64,000 nucleotides of DNA from Pedobacter kyonggii (GCF_004310665.1 NZ_SIXF01000006.1:1-64000), one strand, 5' to 3'; counted from the first letter of the stretch, positions 32,199 to 41,535 are shown. The notes: a model not told the origin generated them from the letters alone. Numbers and translations are program-made.

Positions 32199-35100
32199 TT
32201 ATTTCAAGGTTATGTTTGCACCAATAGTAAATACTCTTGGCTGCGGATAATAACCGCTGTCCCATCCTGCCTGAAGTGGATCCCATGAACCAATTTCAGG
32301 ATCCATACCCGAATATTTTGTAATTATAAATGCATTGGATACATTGGCATACACCCTAACAGAACGCATAGATATTTTTGATAAAAAACTTTCTGGCAAA
32401 CGGTAGCCTAAAGTGATATTTTTACACCTCAGGAATGAGCCATCCTCGATCATCAAACTATTAGGACGGTTATTACCGTTGGTATTATCGTTTCTCAACC
32501 CAGCAATAGTTGTATTAGGGTTGGTAACATATACGTTGTTAACATCAGATGGAGAGCCGTTAGGATCTACCATAGCTAAGTTTGCATAATTTAACACCGA
32601 TGTAAAAAAGGTAGCCTGATTTTGCGGATTGGTTTGCTGTACAGCCATTTGATTGAATACCTTGGCGCCATAACTACCACTGAAGAAAATATTCAGGTCA
32701 AAATTTTTGTAGTTAAATGTATTATTGATACCATATTGGAATTTGGGGATCGGGGAACCCAAAAAGGTTTGATCTCTTGTGTCGATAATACCGTCGCCAT
32801 TCAAATCCTTGAACATACGGTCACCGTACCAGATACCACCACCTGCTGGAGAGATCGGATAAGGCTTACCGCTTGGGTCAGCAGGCAGTGCATGGTTTTT
32901 AAAATCTTCTGGAGTTGAGAAAATACCATCAAATACATAGCCATAAAATTCGCCAATAGGCCGGCCCACCGTCGTTTTTTGAATGATATCGTTAATCACA
33001 TAAGATTTCTTACTTAAGTTAGCATCATCTCCACCTGCACCTAAGTAGGTCACTTTATTAATATTCCGCGATATGGTAAAACTAGTTTTCCATCCGAAAT
33101 TTTTAGCATTAATATTGGTAGAATTGATTTGAATGTCAAACCCTTTGTTGGTTAACGAGCCAACATTGGCAAAAGGCGCTTGCATAGATCCCGGTCCATA
33201 ACCCGCTACAGTACCAGAGTATCCTGGAAGCGGCACCTGTAATAAAAGGCCTTTTGTTAAGCGGTTGTAAGCTTCTAACGTAAAACTTAATCGCCCCTTA
33301 AAAAGCGTTCCGTCAAGTCCAGCACTGTAATAATCAGTTTTTTCCCAGGTCACGTCTGCGTTTGCCAAATTGTTTTGAAACTGCGCTATACCTGATAGAC
33401 CATTGGCTACTGATAGAAGCTGGGTTACAAATGTATTGCCCGGTATGCCCTGGTTGTTGGTAATCCCGTAACCGAGCCTCAGCTTCAATTCATTTATAGC
33501 TTTTATATCTTTTAAAAATGACTCGTTTTTAATTTTCCAGGCAAATCCACCCGAATAGGTAGTTACCCAACGGTTGTAGGATGGAAAATTTGAAGAACCA
33601 TCGTTACGTATATTACCGGTAAGCAGATATTTATCATTCCATGAAAAATTGACACGGCCGAAATAAGATTCCTGTGCAGAGCCTCCCGTAGGGTCTGATA
33701 ATGAATTGTAGCCAAAGTTTGTGGCCGTGGTAGCATCCCCACCACTAATCGCCTGCACATTATCTGAAGCGTAATTCCTTCGTGAAGCACCAAGACTTTG
33801 AAAAGTGCTCTCTTGCGATTCATGCCCTGCTAAAGCATCAATATGAAATTTTTTGAAATTATAGTTATAAGTTAGAAAATTGCGTATTACTACATAAAAA
33901 TTTTGACCGGCGCTAGAGGAACCGAAGTTAGCGCTTACATTACCTTTGCCAAAACTATAAATTGGCGAATACCTATCTTCTGTATTAAAATCGAAATTAC
34001 CGGATACTTCATTTCGCAGCGATAACCCTTTAGCCAATTGTATTTCGGCATACACATTGCCAAATACCTGATTTCGCTTTCTTAAGTGTTTGATAATTTC
34101 TGCCAATGCCACCGGGTTGGCAACAGGTGCTACCCAACCGTTTGGATCGGTAACCCCTCCCCAAGAGCCATCAGAGTTCGTTACCGGAACATTAGGACTA
34201 AGACTTAGTGCAGTGGCAATTACATTACTGGAGGTTGAGTTTACTTTTTCATCAACATGCGACAACTGAAGGCTCGTCCCTATTTTTAGCCATTTAGTGG
34301 TTTTATTGTCTAAATTCAGCCTTACTGAGTATCTGCTAAAATCAGATCCAATGGCTATCCCTTCCTGGTTAAAATACGAGGTTGACAATAAATATTGGGT
34401 TCTGTCATCCCCACCGCTTACAGTAAGTGTGTGATTCATCTGCGGGGCTTTCCGGAATAATTCTTTTTGCCAGTCGGTGCCCTTACCTAAATATTGAGGA
34501 TTGGCAAATTCGGCCCTTTTATCAAAGTCCCAGCCCGAGCTAGCGGACCGGGCATTGATGAGCGTAGCAAATTGTTGCAAATCTACTGTTGGGAGTCGCT
34601 TAAGTATTTCCTGATAACCTGCATAGAAATCATAAGTGATCTGCGGCGCTCCGGCTTTCCCCCTTTTTGTAGTGATCACAACAACTCCATTGGTTGCCTG
34701 CGAACCGTATATGGCTGTTGCCGAAGCATCTTTCAATACATCTATTGATTCAATTTCGGCAGGATTTATTGAATTTAGCGGATTAGAACCACTACCTGGG
34801 TTGTTTACCGGTGGGATAATAATACCATCTATAACGAATAGCGGCGAATTAGAGCCACTTATTGACGACACGCCGCGTATTTGGATAGATACGCCGCCAC
34901 CCGGCTGGCCCGAAACCTGTTGAACCACTACCCCAGCAACTTTGCCTTGCAGGGCCTGGTCAAAAGTAGTTGGCTGGGTTTGGCGTAAATCGTCTCCCTT
35001 GATTGAGCTTATTGAACCTGTAACATCTTTTCTTGCTACTTTCCCATAGCCAATAACAACCACTTCATCCAATTTTGTAGTTTCGATCTTTAAGGTAACA

Positions 35101-35411
35101 TTGATGACACTGCCATTACCGATCGTTATTTCCTGTGGTTGAAAACCGATCATTTTGAAAACAAGTACATCCCCGGTATTTCCTTTTATAGAATACTGTC
35201 CCTGTTCATTTGTTGATACAACCGTGTTCTTAGGTGTGTTCTTAGGCTTGAGCAGCACGACCACTCCGCGCAGCGGTGCGGGATTGTCGTTCCCCACAAC
35301 CTTTCCTGTAATTTGCCTCTCCTGAGCATAGCTTTTTAAGTGCAGAAGCACTAAGAAAATTACCACCAGCAAAAAAGCCGGTAATTTCCGAATAGAAATT
35401 GTTTGGTTCAT
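32199..35411 (-). CDS. susC: SusC/RagA TonB-dependent outer-membrane oligosaccharide transporter
   Basis: 1070 aa with signal peptide about 1-29. Residues about 33-110 are a carboxypeptidase-regulatory-like (CarboxypepD_reg) domain, followed by the TonB-box-like LDEVVVIGYG and the plug (about 120-230, with IDVLKDASATAIYGSQATNG, the SusC signature). The 22-strand barrel fills the rest. The length and the closing RVFTIGANITLK are normal. It imports oligosaccharides bound by SusD using TonB energy. It is the first gene of the leftward PUL, preceded by a 974-bp regulatory gap and a divergent GH5 gene. Confidence 0.95.
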   Translation of the reverse strand: MNQTISIRKLPAFLLVVIFLVLLHLKSYAQERQITGKVVGNDNPAPLRGVVVLLKPKNTPKNTVVSTNEQGQYSIKGNTGDVLVFKMIGFQPQEITIGNGSVINVTLKIETTKLDEVVVIGYGKVARKDVTGSISSIKGDDLRQTQPTTFDQALQGKVAGVVVQQVSGQPGGGVSIQIRGVSSISGSNSPLFVIDGIIIPPVNNPGSGSNPLNSINPAEIESIDVLKDASATAIYGSQATNGVVVITTKRGKAGAPQITYDFYAGYQEILKRLPTVDLQQFATLINARSASSGWDFDKRAEFANPQYLGKGTDWQKELFRKAPQMNHTLTVSGGDDRTQYLLSTSYFNQEGIAIGSDFSRYSVRLNLDNKTTKWLKIGTSLQLSHVDEKVNSTSSNVIATALSLSPNVPVTNSDGSWGGVTDPNGWVAPVANPVALAEIIKHLRKRNQVFGNVYAEIQLAKGLSLRNEVSGNFDFNTEDRYSPIYSFGKGNVSANFGSSSAGQNFYVVIRNFLTYNYNFKKFHIDALAGHESQESTFQSLGASRRNYASDNVQAISGGDATTATNFGYNSLSDPTGGSAQESYFGRVNFSWNDKYLLTGNIRNDGSSNFPSYNRWVTTYSGGFAWKIKNESFLKDIKAINELKLRLGYGITNNQGIPGNTFVTQLLSVANGLSGIAQFQNNLANADVTWEKTDYYSAGLDGTLFKGRLSFTLEAYNRLTKGLLLQVPLPGYSGTVAGYGPGSMQAPFANVGSLTNKGFDIQINSTNINAKNFGWKTSFTISRNINKVTYLGAGGDDANLSKKSYVINDIIQKTTVGRPIGEFYGYVFDGIFSTPEDFKNHALPADPSGKPYPISPAGGGIWYGDRMFKDLNGDGIIDTRDQTFLGSPIPKFQYGINNTFNYKNFDLNIFFSGSYGAKVFNQMAVQQTNPQNQATFFTSVLNYANLAMVDPNGSPSDVNNVYVTNPNTTIAGLRNDNTNGNNRPNSLMIEDGSFLRCKNITLGYRLPESFLSKISMRSVRVYANVSNAFIITKYSGMDPEIGSWDPLQAGWDSGYYPQPRVFTIGANITLK

Positions 35412-35541
35412 ATTTGGTTTATTTTGGTTTGTTTCGCCCCTTATTAAGTAACAGTCCTCCGAACAGCAAGACGTAGATGAGTTTATTCTTCCATGATCAC
35501 TGATCTTAATTGCCTGCCATTAATAATTGGCTTTGAATATT

Positions 35542-35549
35542 CAAATATA
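35542..35549 (-). promoter_or_regulatory. Possible -7 element of the susC promoter
   Basis: TATATTTG on the minus strand matches the Bacteroidota -7 consensus TAnnTTTG, 131 bp upstream of the susC ATG. No TTG element at the usual -33 distance is convincing, so this is a weak call. Confidence 0.3.
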
Positions 35550-35859
35550 GTTTCAAGTCAAATTGACGAATGCCTCAAATGATACAAAGAAGGATATTTT
35601 TGTTACATGGCTATCGAAAGCATTTTGATCAGAAAACTAAACAAAAACACCTTTACATACTGAAAAACAGACAAATACCTAAAAAACAAGATAATCCTGC
35701 CTTATAAAACATCTCTCCCTTATGTAACATTTTATCAATTTTTAAGCTTTATCCGGAAATGATTCTGTTAACTTAAGCCACTTGAATTCTCTAAAAACCA
35801 TCTATGTTTTAACGAATAACTGTAAGCAACCCCAGCCTGTAAAATACTTAAATCAACAG

Positions 35860-35895
35860 GCAACATTTGTTACCTATTTAGCAACATATATACCC
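35860..35895. promoter_or_regulatory. Tandem 21-bp-spaced direct repeat, candidate HTCS operator
   Basis: GCAACAT-TTGT-TACC (35860-35874) is followed by GCAACAT-ATA-TACC (35881-35894), the two GCAACAT words being exactly 21 bp apart. Two direct half-sites on the same helix face, two turns apart, are what an AraC-type dimer binds. The position between divergent susC and GH5 genes fits the HTCS of this PUL. Binding is inferred. Confidence 0.4.
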
Positions 35896-36385
35896 CGTGT
35901 GCAGATTACCTATCGTTACTTTTAGTTATTGGTATGCAGATCCTATAAACCCATGGACCATTCTTACTTTTTATAATCAGCGTGTTGCTGGTTCAAATCA
36001 GTATTACCGTCAATTGCAGGTTTATCAGCTTCAGCCTGCTAATAATAACCTTATCTAACCAAAAACAATATGAGCATGAAAGTTATCAATCTAACTAGGC
36101 TGTTAGAACCAACAAGATTGCGGCTAATGTCGAGAAATGCATGGCCCGTCAGTGTACAAGCAATCGGAAACCGAAAAAACACAACATCAACCGATGGCAA
36201 CAAACCGCTTTCCTGTATTAACTCAGTAAAAAAGGAAGGCAAAGCACATTACCTGCACCAATGGTTTCCCTATCCGATCAATAAAAAAACTATCTGTAAA
36301 AAGTTAGTCGATTAACCTATTACTAACTGTTATTGGATCAAATATCAATCCAATATAGTTTACTAACCAAATCATCTACAACAAT

Positions 36386-38083
36386 ATGAGAACCTTAAAA
36401 TATTTTATGGGCATCTTTATGTTCCTTTTAGTAACAAGATGCCAAAAGCCAGAAGTTGCCATTCCAGAATCGGATACAACTAATAAAACAACTGCCAGGG
36501 CTTTAACCGCAACCAGTTATCCAAGTTACAACTTATCACCTCTTCCACCCGACCAATCGGGAGTAAACAGCACGGCGATGCAGCTCTCGGCAAAATTCAA
36601 ACTGGGCTGGAATTTAGGCAACACACTTGAGGCAGTTGGTGGTGAAACAAACTGGGGCAATCCTATGGCTAGCCAGGCGCTTATCGATCAGGTGAAAAGA
36701 AGCGGTTTTACTGCAGTTCGGATCCCTTGCTCATGGAACCAATACATGGCCAACAGTGCTACGGCAGAACTTCAGCAATCATGGCTAAACAGGGTAAAGC
36801 AGGTTGTGCAATACTGTGTTAACGATGGTCTGTATGTAATATTAAATATCCATTGGGACGGAGGTTGGCTGGAGAACAACTGCACCACAGCCCAACAGGC
36901 CCAGGTTAATGCATTACAAAAAGCCTTTTGGGAACAGATTGCAACACAAATGCGTGATTTTGACGAACATGTTATGTTTGCCAGTGCTAATGAACCTGCG
37001 GTATCAGATGCTACCGGAATGAGTGTTCTGCTTTCCTATCACCAAACCTTTGTGAATGCGGTCAGATCAACCGGTGGCCGAAATAGTTACAGGGTATTGG
37101 TTATCCAAGGCCCCACAACCAGCATTGAATACTCAAATAATTTAATGAATACCCTACCCACAGATCCTGCAGCCAATCGCCTGATGGTTGAAGTACACCA
37201 TTATACACCATTTAATTTTGCTGGTCTCACCCAGGATGTAAGTTGGGGCAATATGTTTTATTATTGGGGTGATGGATATCATTCTACTACTGATGCTTCA
37301 CGGAATGCTACTTATGGAGAGGAATCAAATGCTGGAGCAGATTTTTCGCTGATGAAGACTAAGTATATTGATAAGGGCATTCCAGTTATATTGGGAGAAT
37401 ACGGAGCAGTCCGGCGGTTGACAACCCTTTCTGGAGATGCATTGACACTCCATCTGGCCAGCAGGGCATATTACCTGAATCACGTCACTCACCAGGCACT
37501 GTTAAACGGTTTACTTCCATTTTATTGGGATGATGGATCGAGTGGAAACAATGCATTCAGAATCATCGACAGGCAGGCAAATGGAGTTGCTGATCAGCAA
37601 GGCCTTGCCGCAGTGATGCAGGGAGCACAAAATAACACCACCTCAACCATCGAGGTGGGACAGGTTTACCAGATTGTAAACAGATACAGCTTTAAGGCAT
37701 TGGAAATTGGAGGATGGGGTACTGCCAATCAAACACCCGCTCAGCAGTGGGGGTATGTAGCAGGAGCAAACCAGCAGTTCAAAGTGGAAGATGCGGGAGG
37801 TGGATATTACAGATTAACACCAATGCATGCCACCGGAAAGTGTTTAGAAATTAATGGCTGGAGCACTGCTGATGGCGGCCAGGCAGCTTTATGGGATTAT
37901 AGTGGTGGTGCAAATCAAAAATGGTCAATTCAGATTACCACTAATGGATTTTATAGGATTATTAATGTAAATAGCGGAAAGGCTTTGGATATTAATGGAT
38001 CTTCACTTAACAATGGCGGTACAGCTATTCAATGGTCTTACGGTGGTGGACGTAACCAGCAGTGGGCATTTTTAAAAATATAA
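36386..38083 (+). CDS. GH5 endo-glucanase/xyloglucanase-like enzyme with ricin-type lectin domain
   Basis: 565-aa exported protein. The N-terminal hydrophobic segment ends in VTRCQK, possibly a lipobox although Arg at -1 is unusual. The GH5 barrel (about 60-415) starts FKLGWNLGNTLEAVGG, with acid/base E203 in FASANEPA and nucleophile E338 in IPVILGEYGAV. Residues about 420-565 are a beta-trefoil (RICIN/CBM13-like) with three internal repeats, each ending in a QxW-type motif (NQQFKV, NQKWSI, NQQWAF). It is paralogous to the GH5 at 24338-25585, which lacks the lectin. Being divergent from susC, it could be expressed from the same regulated region and act first, on the surface polymer. Confidence 0.9.
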   Translation: MRTLKYFMGIFMFLLVTRCQKPEVAIPESDTTNKTTARALTATSYPSYNLSPLPPDQSGVNSTAMQLSAKFKLGWNLGNTLEAVGGETNWGNPMASQALIDQVKRSGFTAVRIPCSWNQYMANSATAELQQSWLNRVKQVVQYCVNDGLYVILNIHWDGGWLENNCTTAQQAQVNALQKAFWEQIATQMRDFDEHVMFASANEPAVSDATGMSVLLSYHQTFVNAVRSTGGRNSYRVLVIQGPTTSIEYSNNLMNTLPTDPAANRLMVEVHHYTPFNFAGLTQDVSWGNMFYYWGDGYHSTTDASRNATYGEESNAGADFSLMKTKYIDKGIPVILGEYGAVRRLTTLSGDALTLHLASRAYYLNHVTHQALLNGLLPFYWDDGSSGNNAFRIIDRQANGVADQQGLAAVMQGAQNNTTSTIEVGQVYQIVNRYSFKALEIGGWGTANQTPAQQWGYVAGANQQFKVEDAGGGYYRLTPMHATGKCLEINGWSTADGGQAALWDYSGGANQKWSIQITTNGFYRIINVNSGKALDINGSSLNNGGTAIQWSYGGGRNQQWAFLKI

Positions 38084-38086
38084 ACC

Positions 38087-38191
38087 TTACGAGCCAATAA
38101 TCTGATACAGTTGCTCTGCATTGGTGAGTGTTTTACCATGCGCCATATGATGAAGCAAGGCAGGTAACAGGATATTGGCTAAGAAATATGT
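38087..38191 (-). pseudogene. Possible C-terminal gene scrap cut by the MITE
   Basis: On the minus strand an open stretch of about 34 codons (including NILLPALLHHMAHGKTLTN and ending QLYQIIGS, stop 38087-38089) has protein-like composition. It ends exactly where the inverted-repeat element begins at 38192. No start codon or remaining gene is visible beyond the element. I do not recognise the family. It may be chance. Confidence 0.3.
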
Positions 38192-38347
38192 AATGAGGCT
38201 GTATCATAAAGACGATTTCAACCCAGATGCTGTCATGTTGAGCCTGTCGAAATATCTTAAAGAGTATTTAAACAGGCCCTTCGACAAGCTCTCCACAGGA
38301 GTCCTTTGGACAGGACGACAAATCTATATTTATGATACAACCTCATT
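38192..38347. mobile_element. 156-bp MITE-like element with 19-bp terminal inverted repeats
   Basis: The left end AATGAGGCTGTATCATAAA (38192-38210) and right end TTTATGATACAACCTCATT (38329-38347) are inverted repeats with one mismatch. Inside, GAGCCTGTCGAA (38240-38251) and TTCGACAAGCTC form a second, inner inverted repeat. There is no ORF of use. A truncated relative with the same left end and core lies at 58050-58200, so this is a mobile or REP-like intergenic family, probably moved by a transposase encoded elsewhere. No clear target-site duplication is visible. Confidence 0.65.
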
Positions 38348-38756
38348 TTTATTTTACAGGACTGAAAAGGTGAAAAGCGTATATCAGTCTTTTGATCGTT
38401 TCTTTTGCATCTTTACAGAAATAGTTTTTTAACATCATAGTTAAGTCAATTCAAAGATTTTCAACATAGGCCACCCCATTCTGGAACTCAAGGTTTTGAT
38501 TTTTTATTCCCTCCCCTTTTTATATTTTTCATTGAAACTCCTGAACAGAACATACTGTTACAGACACCAAGTAATTGGCTTCCCTTTACGTTAAGCCTTA
38601 AAGAGGCGGTGCCAAGCCTGTAATGATATATTGATCACATCCGCATTTTCATCTTATATCCTTAAAATTTCCTTCTCCTGCCCTTATGGCTCAGAATAGT
38701 TTATTATCTAACCTAATTAAAAACATCTCTAAACCACTTAAAGGCAAAAAATACAA

Positions 38757-38814
38757 TGAAAAAATTTCAGTCCCGTACACTGAAAAAATTTCAGAAAAAA
38801 TGAAAATTTTTCAG
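38757..38814. promoter_or_regulatory. Three palindromic TGAAA-TTTCAG boxes upstream of hsp20
   Basis: TGAAAAAATTTCAG occurs at 38757-38770 and 38781-38794, and a variant TGAAAATTTTTCAG at 38801-38814. With the preceding C, the middle copy is a perfect CTGAAA-n3-TTTCAG palindrome. The centres are 24 and 20 bp apart, 135-190 bp upstream of the hsp20 ATG. The layout suggests a multi-site operator, possibly for heat-shock control; no known factor is assigned. Confidence 0.45.
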
Positions 38815-38948
38815 TTTGACCGCCTTAATCACTTTATTATCACCATTGGCATAGCGGTTGATCAATCAAAATGGGACCATCAGTGTCCAGAGAAAATTAA
38901 TTGATTTATAGTTCATTTATTATTAAAAGTTTTAAAGGAGAAAACACT

Positions 38949-39389
38949 ATGACATTGGTTAAATTCAATCCGGAAAAAAAGAACAGTTCATTATTGCCAG
39001 GCTTTAATGACATCTTTGAATCAGTACTTGGCGACACTTTTTTTACCGACCGTCGTTTAAGCAACGTTCCTGCTGTAAACATCTCGGAGTCAGCTGATCA
39101 CTATCACATTGAGCTTGCTGCGCCCGGACTTAAAAAAGATGATTTCCGCGTTTCGGTAGAACGGGATATGCTCACTATCTCTACTGAAACAAAAAACGAA
39201 AACCTCAGCGAAGGAAGAACTTATAACAGAAAAGAGTATAATTATTCGGCCTTCACAAGATCTTTCACACTTCCGGAAAGTGCTGACATTGAAAAGATCA
39301 GTGCAAGCTATAACGATGGAATTCTGAAACTTGAACTTCCTAAAAAAGAGGAGGCCAAAGCGGTCGCCAGACAGATCGAAATCCAATAA
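38949..39389 (+). CDS. Small heat-shock protein Hsp20 (alpha-crystallin family)
   Basis: 146-aa cytoplasmic holdase chaperone. I choose the ATG at 38949 (MTLVKFNPEKK) because a strong AAAGGAG Shine-Dalgarno lies 9 bp before it; the frame is open upstream but has no such site. The alpha-crystallin domain spans about 40-135 (PAVNISESADHYHIELAAPG, then FTRSFTLPESAD and ISASYNDGILKLELPKKE). The C-terminal IEI motif for oligomer assembly is at the very end. A strong intrinsic terminator follows, and the gene stands alone as a transcription unit. Confidence 0.95.
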   Translation: MTLVKFNPEKKNSSLLPGFNDIFESVLGDTFFTDRRLSNVPAVNISESADHYHIELAAPGLKKDDFRVSVERDMLTISTETKNENLSEGRTYNRKEYNYSAFTRSFTLPESADIEKISASYNDGILKLELPKKEEAKAVARQIEIQ

Positions 39390-39390
39390 A

Positions 39391-39420
39391 AAAATGCCGC
39401 ATATAGCGGCATTTTTTTTA
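39391..39420. terminator. Bidirectional intrinsic terminator between hsp20 and the kai operon
   Basis: ATGCCGC/GCGGCAT stem (39394-39412) with a 5-nt loop, flanked by an A-run on the left and eight T on the right, so it works for both converging transcripts: hsp20 from the left and the histidine kinase gene from the right. Confidence 0.9.
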
Positions 39421-39445
39421 TATAATCCCTCCACCAGCTTTCGCA

Positions 39446-41215
39446 CTAAAAGCGCTTTGCAGGATTAATTAAGGGTAAACTGAAATAAAAAACCGAGCCT
39501 TTTGTTAACTGGCTTTCTGCCCATATCTTTCCGCCATGTCTCTGGATAATCTCTGCAGATAGATAAAGCCCTATTCCGAAACCGGCAACAGTACTCATCC
39601 GATTGTTTTCTACCCGGTAAAACCGTTCGAATAGTTTTGGGATATCGTTTTCATCTATTCCCATACCATGATCCATTATGCGGAATACAGCTGTACCATT
39701 CTCAAGATAACTGTCAATAGTTATTTCACTATCGGCCGGTGAATATTTCACCGCATTGCTGATCAGATTATTGACCACATGTCCAAGTTTGTCCCTGTCT
39801 GCATTCACAAAAAAACCTGGCTGGAAGGCGTACTTTATATTATGGTTGTTTACCGTGGCAATATATTCCTCTACCACTTCCTTAAGTAGGACAGACATTT
39901 CTATGGGCTGAAAATCCATCAACATTTTTCCCGATTCCAAACGCGAGAGGTTGAGAAAACCATTGATCATGCCTGTCATTTTATTGATCTGACGCTCAGC
40001 GCCCTGGAGGGCCTTATCTGCAAAACCGTTCAGCGTACCCCTGGCTTTCACCTGCATAACCTGAATATAACCTTTCATGGAAGTAAGCGGTGTCTTGAGT
40101 TCGTGACTAACCATTGCAATAAAATCGTTCTTCCGCTGTTCATCCCTTTTCTGATCTGTCACGTCCATTAAAACAGCATAAAAGCTATCAAAATCGCCAT
40201 AGCTACCTTTTTTTAGCTTGCCTACGATTCTCATCCAACGGTTCTCACCTGAAATAAGATGTTTGATCGGATAGGTATAATCCAGGGGTTTCCCAAGATT
40301 AATACAATCCTGAAGGACCCCTTGGAGCGCAGATAGGTATTCGGTGCCAACACTGCTCAGTACCATTGTCCAGCTCACTTCGCCCTCCAAGGGCAGACCA
40401 CAGAGTTTCCTGAACCGCTCTGATACTTCAACCCGTCCTGTTTTGATATCCAGGTTACAACTGCCCAGCTCAGCAGCGTCGAAGGCAGACTGTAAGTTAT
40501 CTTCGCTCTCCCTCAGCGCATCGAGTGCATCCTTAAGCTGCCCGTTGACTTCTTTCTGAAGATCATTGACTGCTGCGAGTTTTTCATTGATAGTCTCGAG
40601 CTCCTGTGTCCTTAGCCTGACTGTATTTTCAAGATTTTCATTGAGTTCATCTGCATTTTTTCTTGCCGCTTCAAGTTCCCTGTTCCTCGTTTCCAAAAGC
40701 AACTGGTTTTTCTTCAGCTCGCTCAGATCGGTAATAATGACGCTCAGTGAAGTGCCTTCATCAAGGTTAAGCGCCTTTAGAGAAAGCTGAACAGCCAAGG
40801 AAGTGCCCGAGCTGTTGATGATATCGACTTCTGCCCTGGTGTCTACTTCCCAGGCTCCATCTATTGTCTCTCTTACAAAGGCCTGATCTTCTGTTGAAAA
40901 AAATGCCAAAAAGTTTAGACCGATAACTTTCTCTAAGGGTAGCCCCAAAAGCCGTGCGAGTTGTGAGTTGCAATACAGTACCCTATAAGATTCATCGAGG
41001 GTAAGTGCGCTTTCGGTCATCTGTTCGATAAAGATCCTGTAGGTCTGATCAGCACTCTTAAGTGTAAAAAGCTGATGACCATCCTGACCATTTACAATCA
41101 GGGCATCAACTTCTCCAGAGCGGATCGCATGGATAATATCGTTGGCTTCCTCGAGCTGGATACGAAGTTCTTCATAGGCCTGCTCGAGCTTGATATGTTC
41201 ACTTGACTTCTGCAT
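39446..41215 (-). CDS. PAS-domain sensor histidine kinase of the kai operon
   Basis: 589-aa soluble kinase (no membrane helix seen). An N-terminal coiled segment (about 7-33) is followed by PAS 1 (about 58-170), a long coiled coil (about 165-240), PAS 2 (about 240-360), HisKA with H371 in AMVSHELKTP, and HATPase_c (about 475-585; N-box NLISNAVKYSP, G boxes DHGMGI and GFGIGL). The histidine kinase gene starts 3 bp after the second kaiB stop, so it is part of the kaiC-kaiB-kaiB message. It is the likely output or input kinase of the Kai proteins, the position SasA or CikA hold in cyanobacteria, but it has no KaiB-like sensor domain. It has no receiver, so a separate response regulator is needed. 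Confidence 0.9.
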   Translation of the reverse strand: MQKSSEHIKLEQAYEELRIQLEEANDIIHAIRSGEVDALIVNGQDGHQLFTLKSADQTYRIFIEQMTESALTLDESYRVLYCNSQLARLLGLPLEKVIGLNFLAFFSTEDQAFVRETIDGAWEVDTRAEVDIINSSGTSLAVQLSLKALNLDEGTSLSVIITDLSELKKNQLLLETRNRELEAARKNADELNENLENTVRLRTQELETINEKLAAVNDLQKEVNGQLKDALDALRESEDNLQSAFDAAELGSCNLDIKTGRVEVSERFRKLCGLPLEGEVSWTMVLSSVGTEYLSALQGVLQDCINLGKPLDYTYPIKHLISGENRWMRIVGKLKKGSYGDFDSFYAVLMDVTDQKRDEQRKNDFIAMVSHELKTPLTSMKGYIQVMQVKARGTLNGFADKALQGAERQINKMTGMINGFLNLSRLESGKMLMDFQPIEMSVLLKEVVEEYIATVNNHNIKYAFQPGFFVNADRDKLGHVVNNLISNAVKYSPADSEITIDSYLENGTAVFRIMDHGMGIDENDIPKLFERFYRVENNRMSTVAGFGIGLYLSAEIIQRHGGKIWAESQLTKGSVFYFSLPLINPAKRF

Positions 41216-41218
41216 AAC

Positions 41219-41533
41219 TTAATAACTGATACCCAAACCTTTCAATACTTTCTCCCTGTCAGAACAGTCCCCGATCAGCTTTTTGGTAGGAACTGGCGAT
41301 TTTTTGATCAACATCGGGATGGCCGTCACATCTTCCTGCTGCACTAACAATGGCTGCTGATGTGCATCAATGATATCCAGCTCGTACCTACCAGCAATAA
41401 ATTCCTCACATATTGCGCGGATGTTGACAATTGCCCTTGCGGAAACCGGTGATGCACCTGCAATGAAAAGCCTAAGCGAAAAAAAATCAGCGCTTTGGGT
41501 ACTATCTTGATGATCCGGGTTTCCTATCGACAT
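41219..41533 (-). CDS. kaiB: KaiB-family protein (second copy)
   Basis: 104 aa. It carries the KaiB thioredoxin-like core: FSLRLFIAGASPVSARAI at about 18-35, then IDAHQQPLL, DVTAIPMLIKKSPVP and KKLIGDCSDREKVLKGLGI. In cyanobacteria KaiB switches fold and binds the CI ring of KaiC. This copy has a longer N-terminus and diverges more from cyanobacterial KaiB than the first copy. It lies 2 bp from the first kaiB and 3 bp from the kinase. Two unequal KaiB proteins next to KaiC suggest specialised partners. Confidence 0.92.
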   Translation of the reverse strand: MSIGNPDHQDSTQSADFFSLRLFIAGASPVSARAIVNIRAICEEFIAGRYELDIIDAHQQPLLVQQEDVTAIPMLIKKSPVPTKKLIGDCSDREKVLKGLGISY

Positions 41534-41535
41534 AA

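Larger units (their letters stand above)
35412..36385. other. Divergent regulatory gap between susC and the GH5-lectin gene
   Basis: 974 bp without a convincing gene. It should hold the promoters for susC (leftward) and for the GH5 gene (rightward). It contains the tandem GCAACAT motif (35860-35895) and TGTTAC/GTAACA words at about 35603 and 35724. An 81-codon ORF at 36070-36315 has a leader ('AACCAAA..ACAATATGAG') resembling that of the GH5 gene, but its sequence looks non-coding. It may be noise or a decayed copy. Confidence 0.6.

Noticed and set aside
36070-36315. 81-codon ORF in the susC-GH5 gap
   Set aside because: No signal peptide, domain or coding-like composition; only its leader resembles that of the GH5 gene. 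Kept as intergenic.
38686-38904. 72-codon ORF upstream of hsp20
   Set aside because: Its repeated EKIS words are simply the translation of the three palindromic boxes; no Shine-Dalgarno or conserved feature, so I read the region as regulatory.
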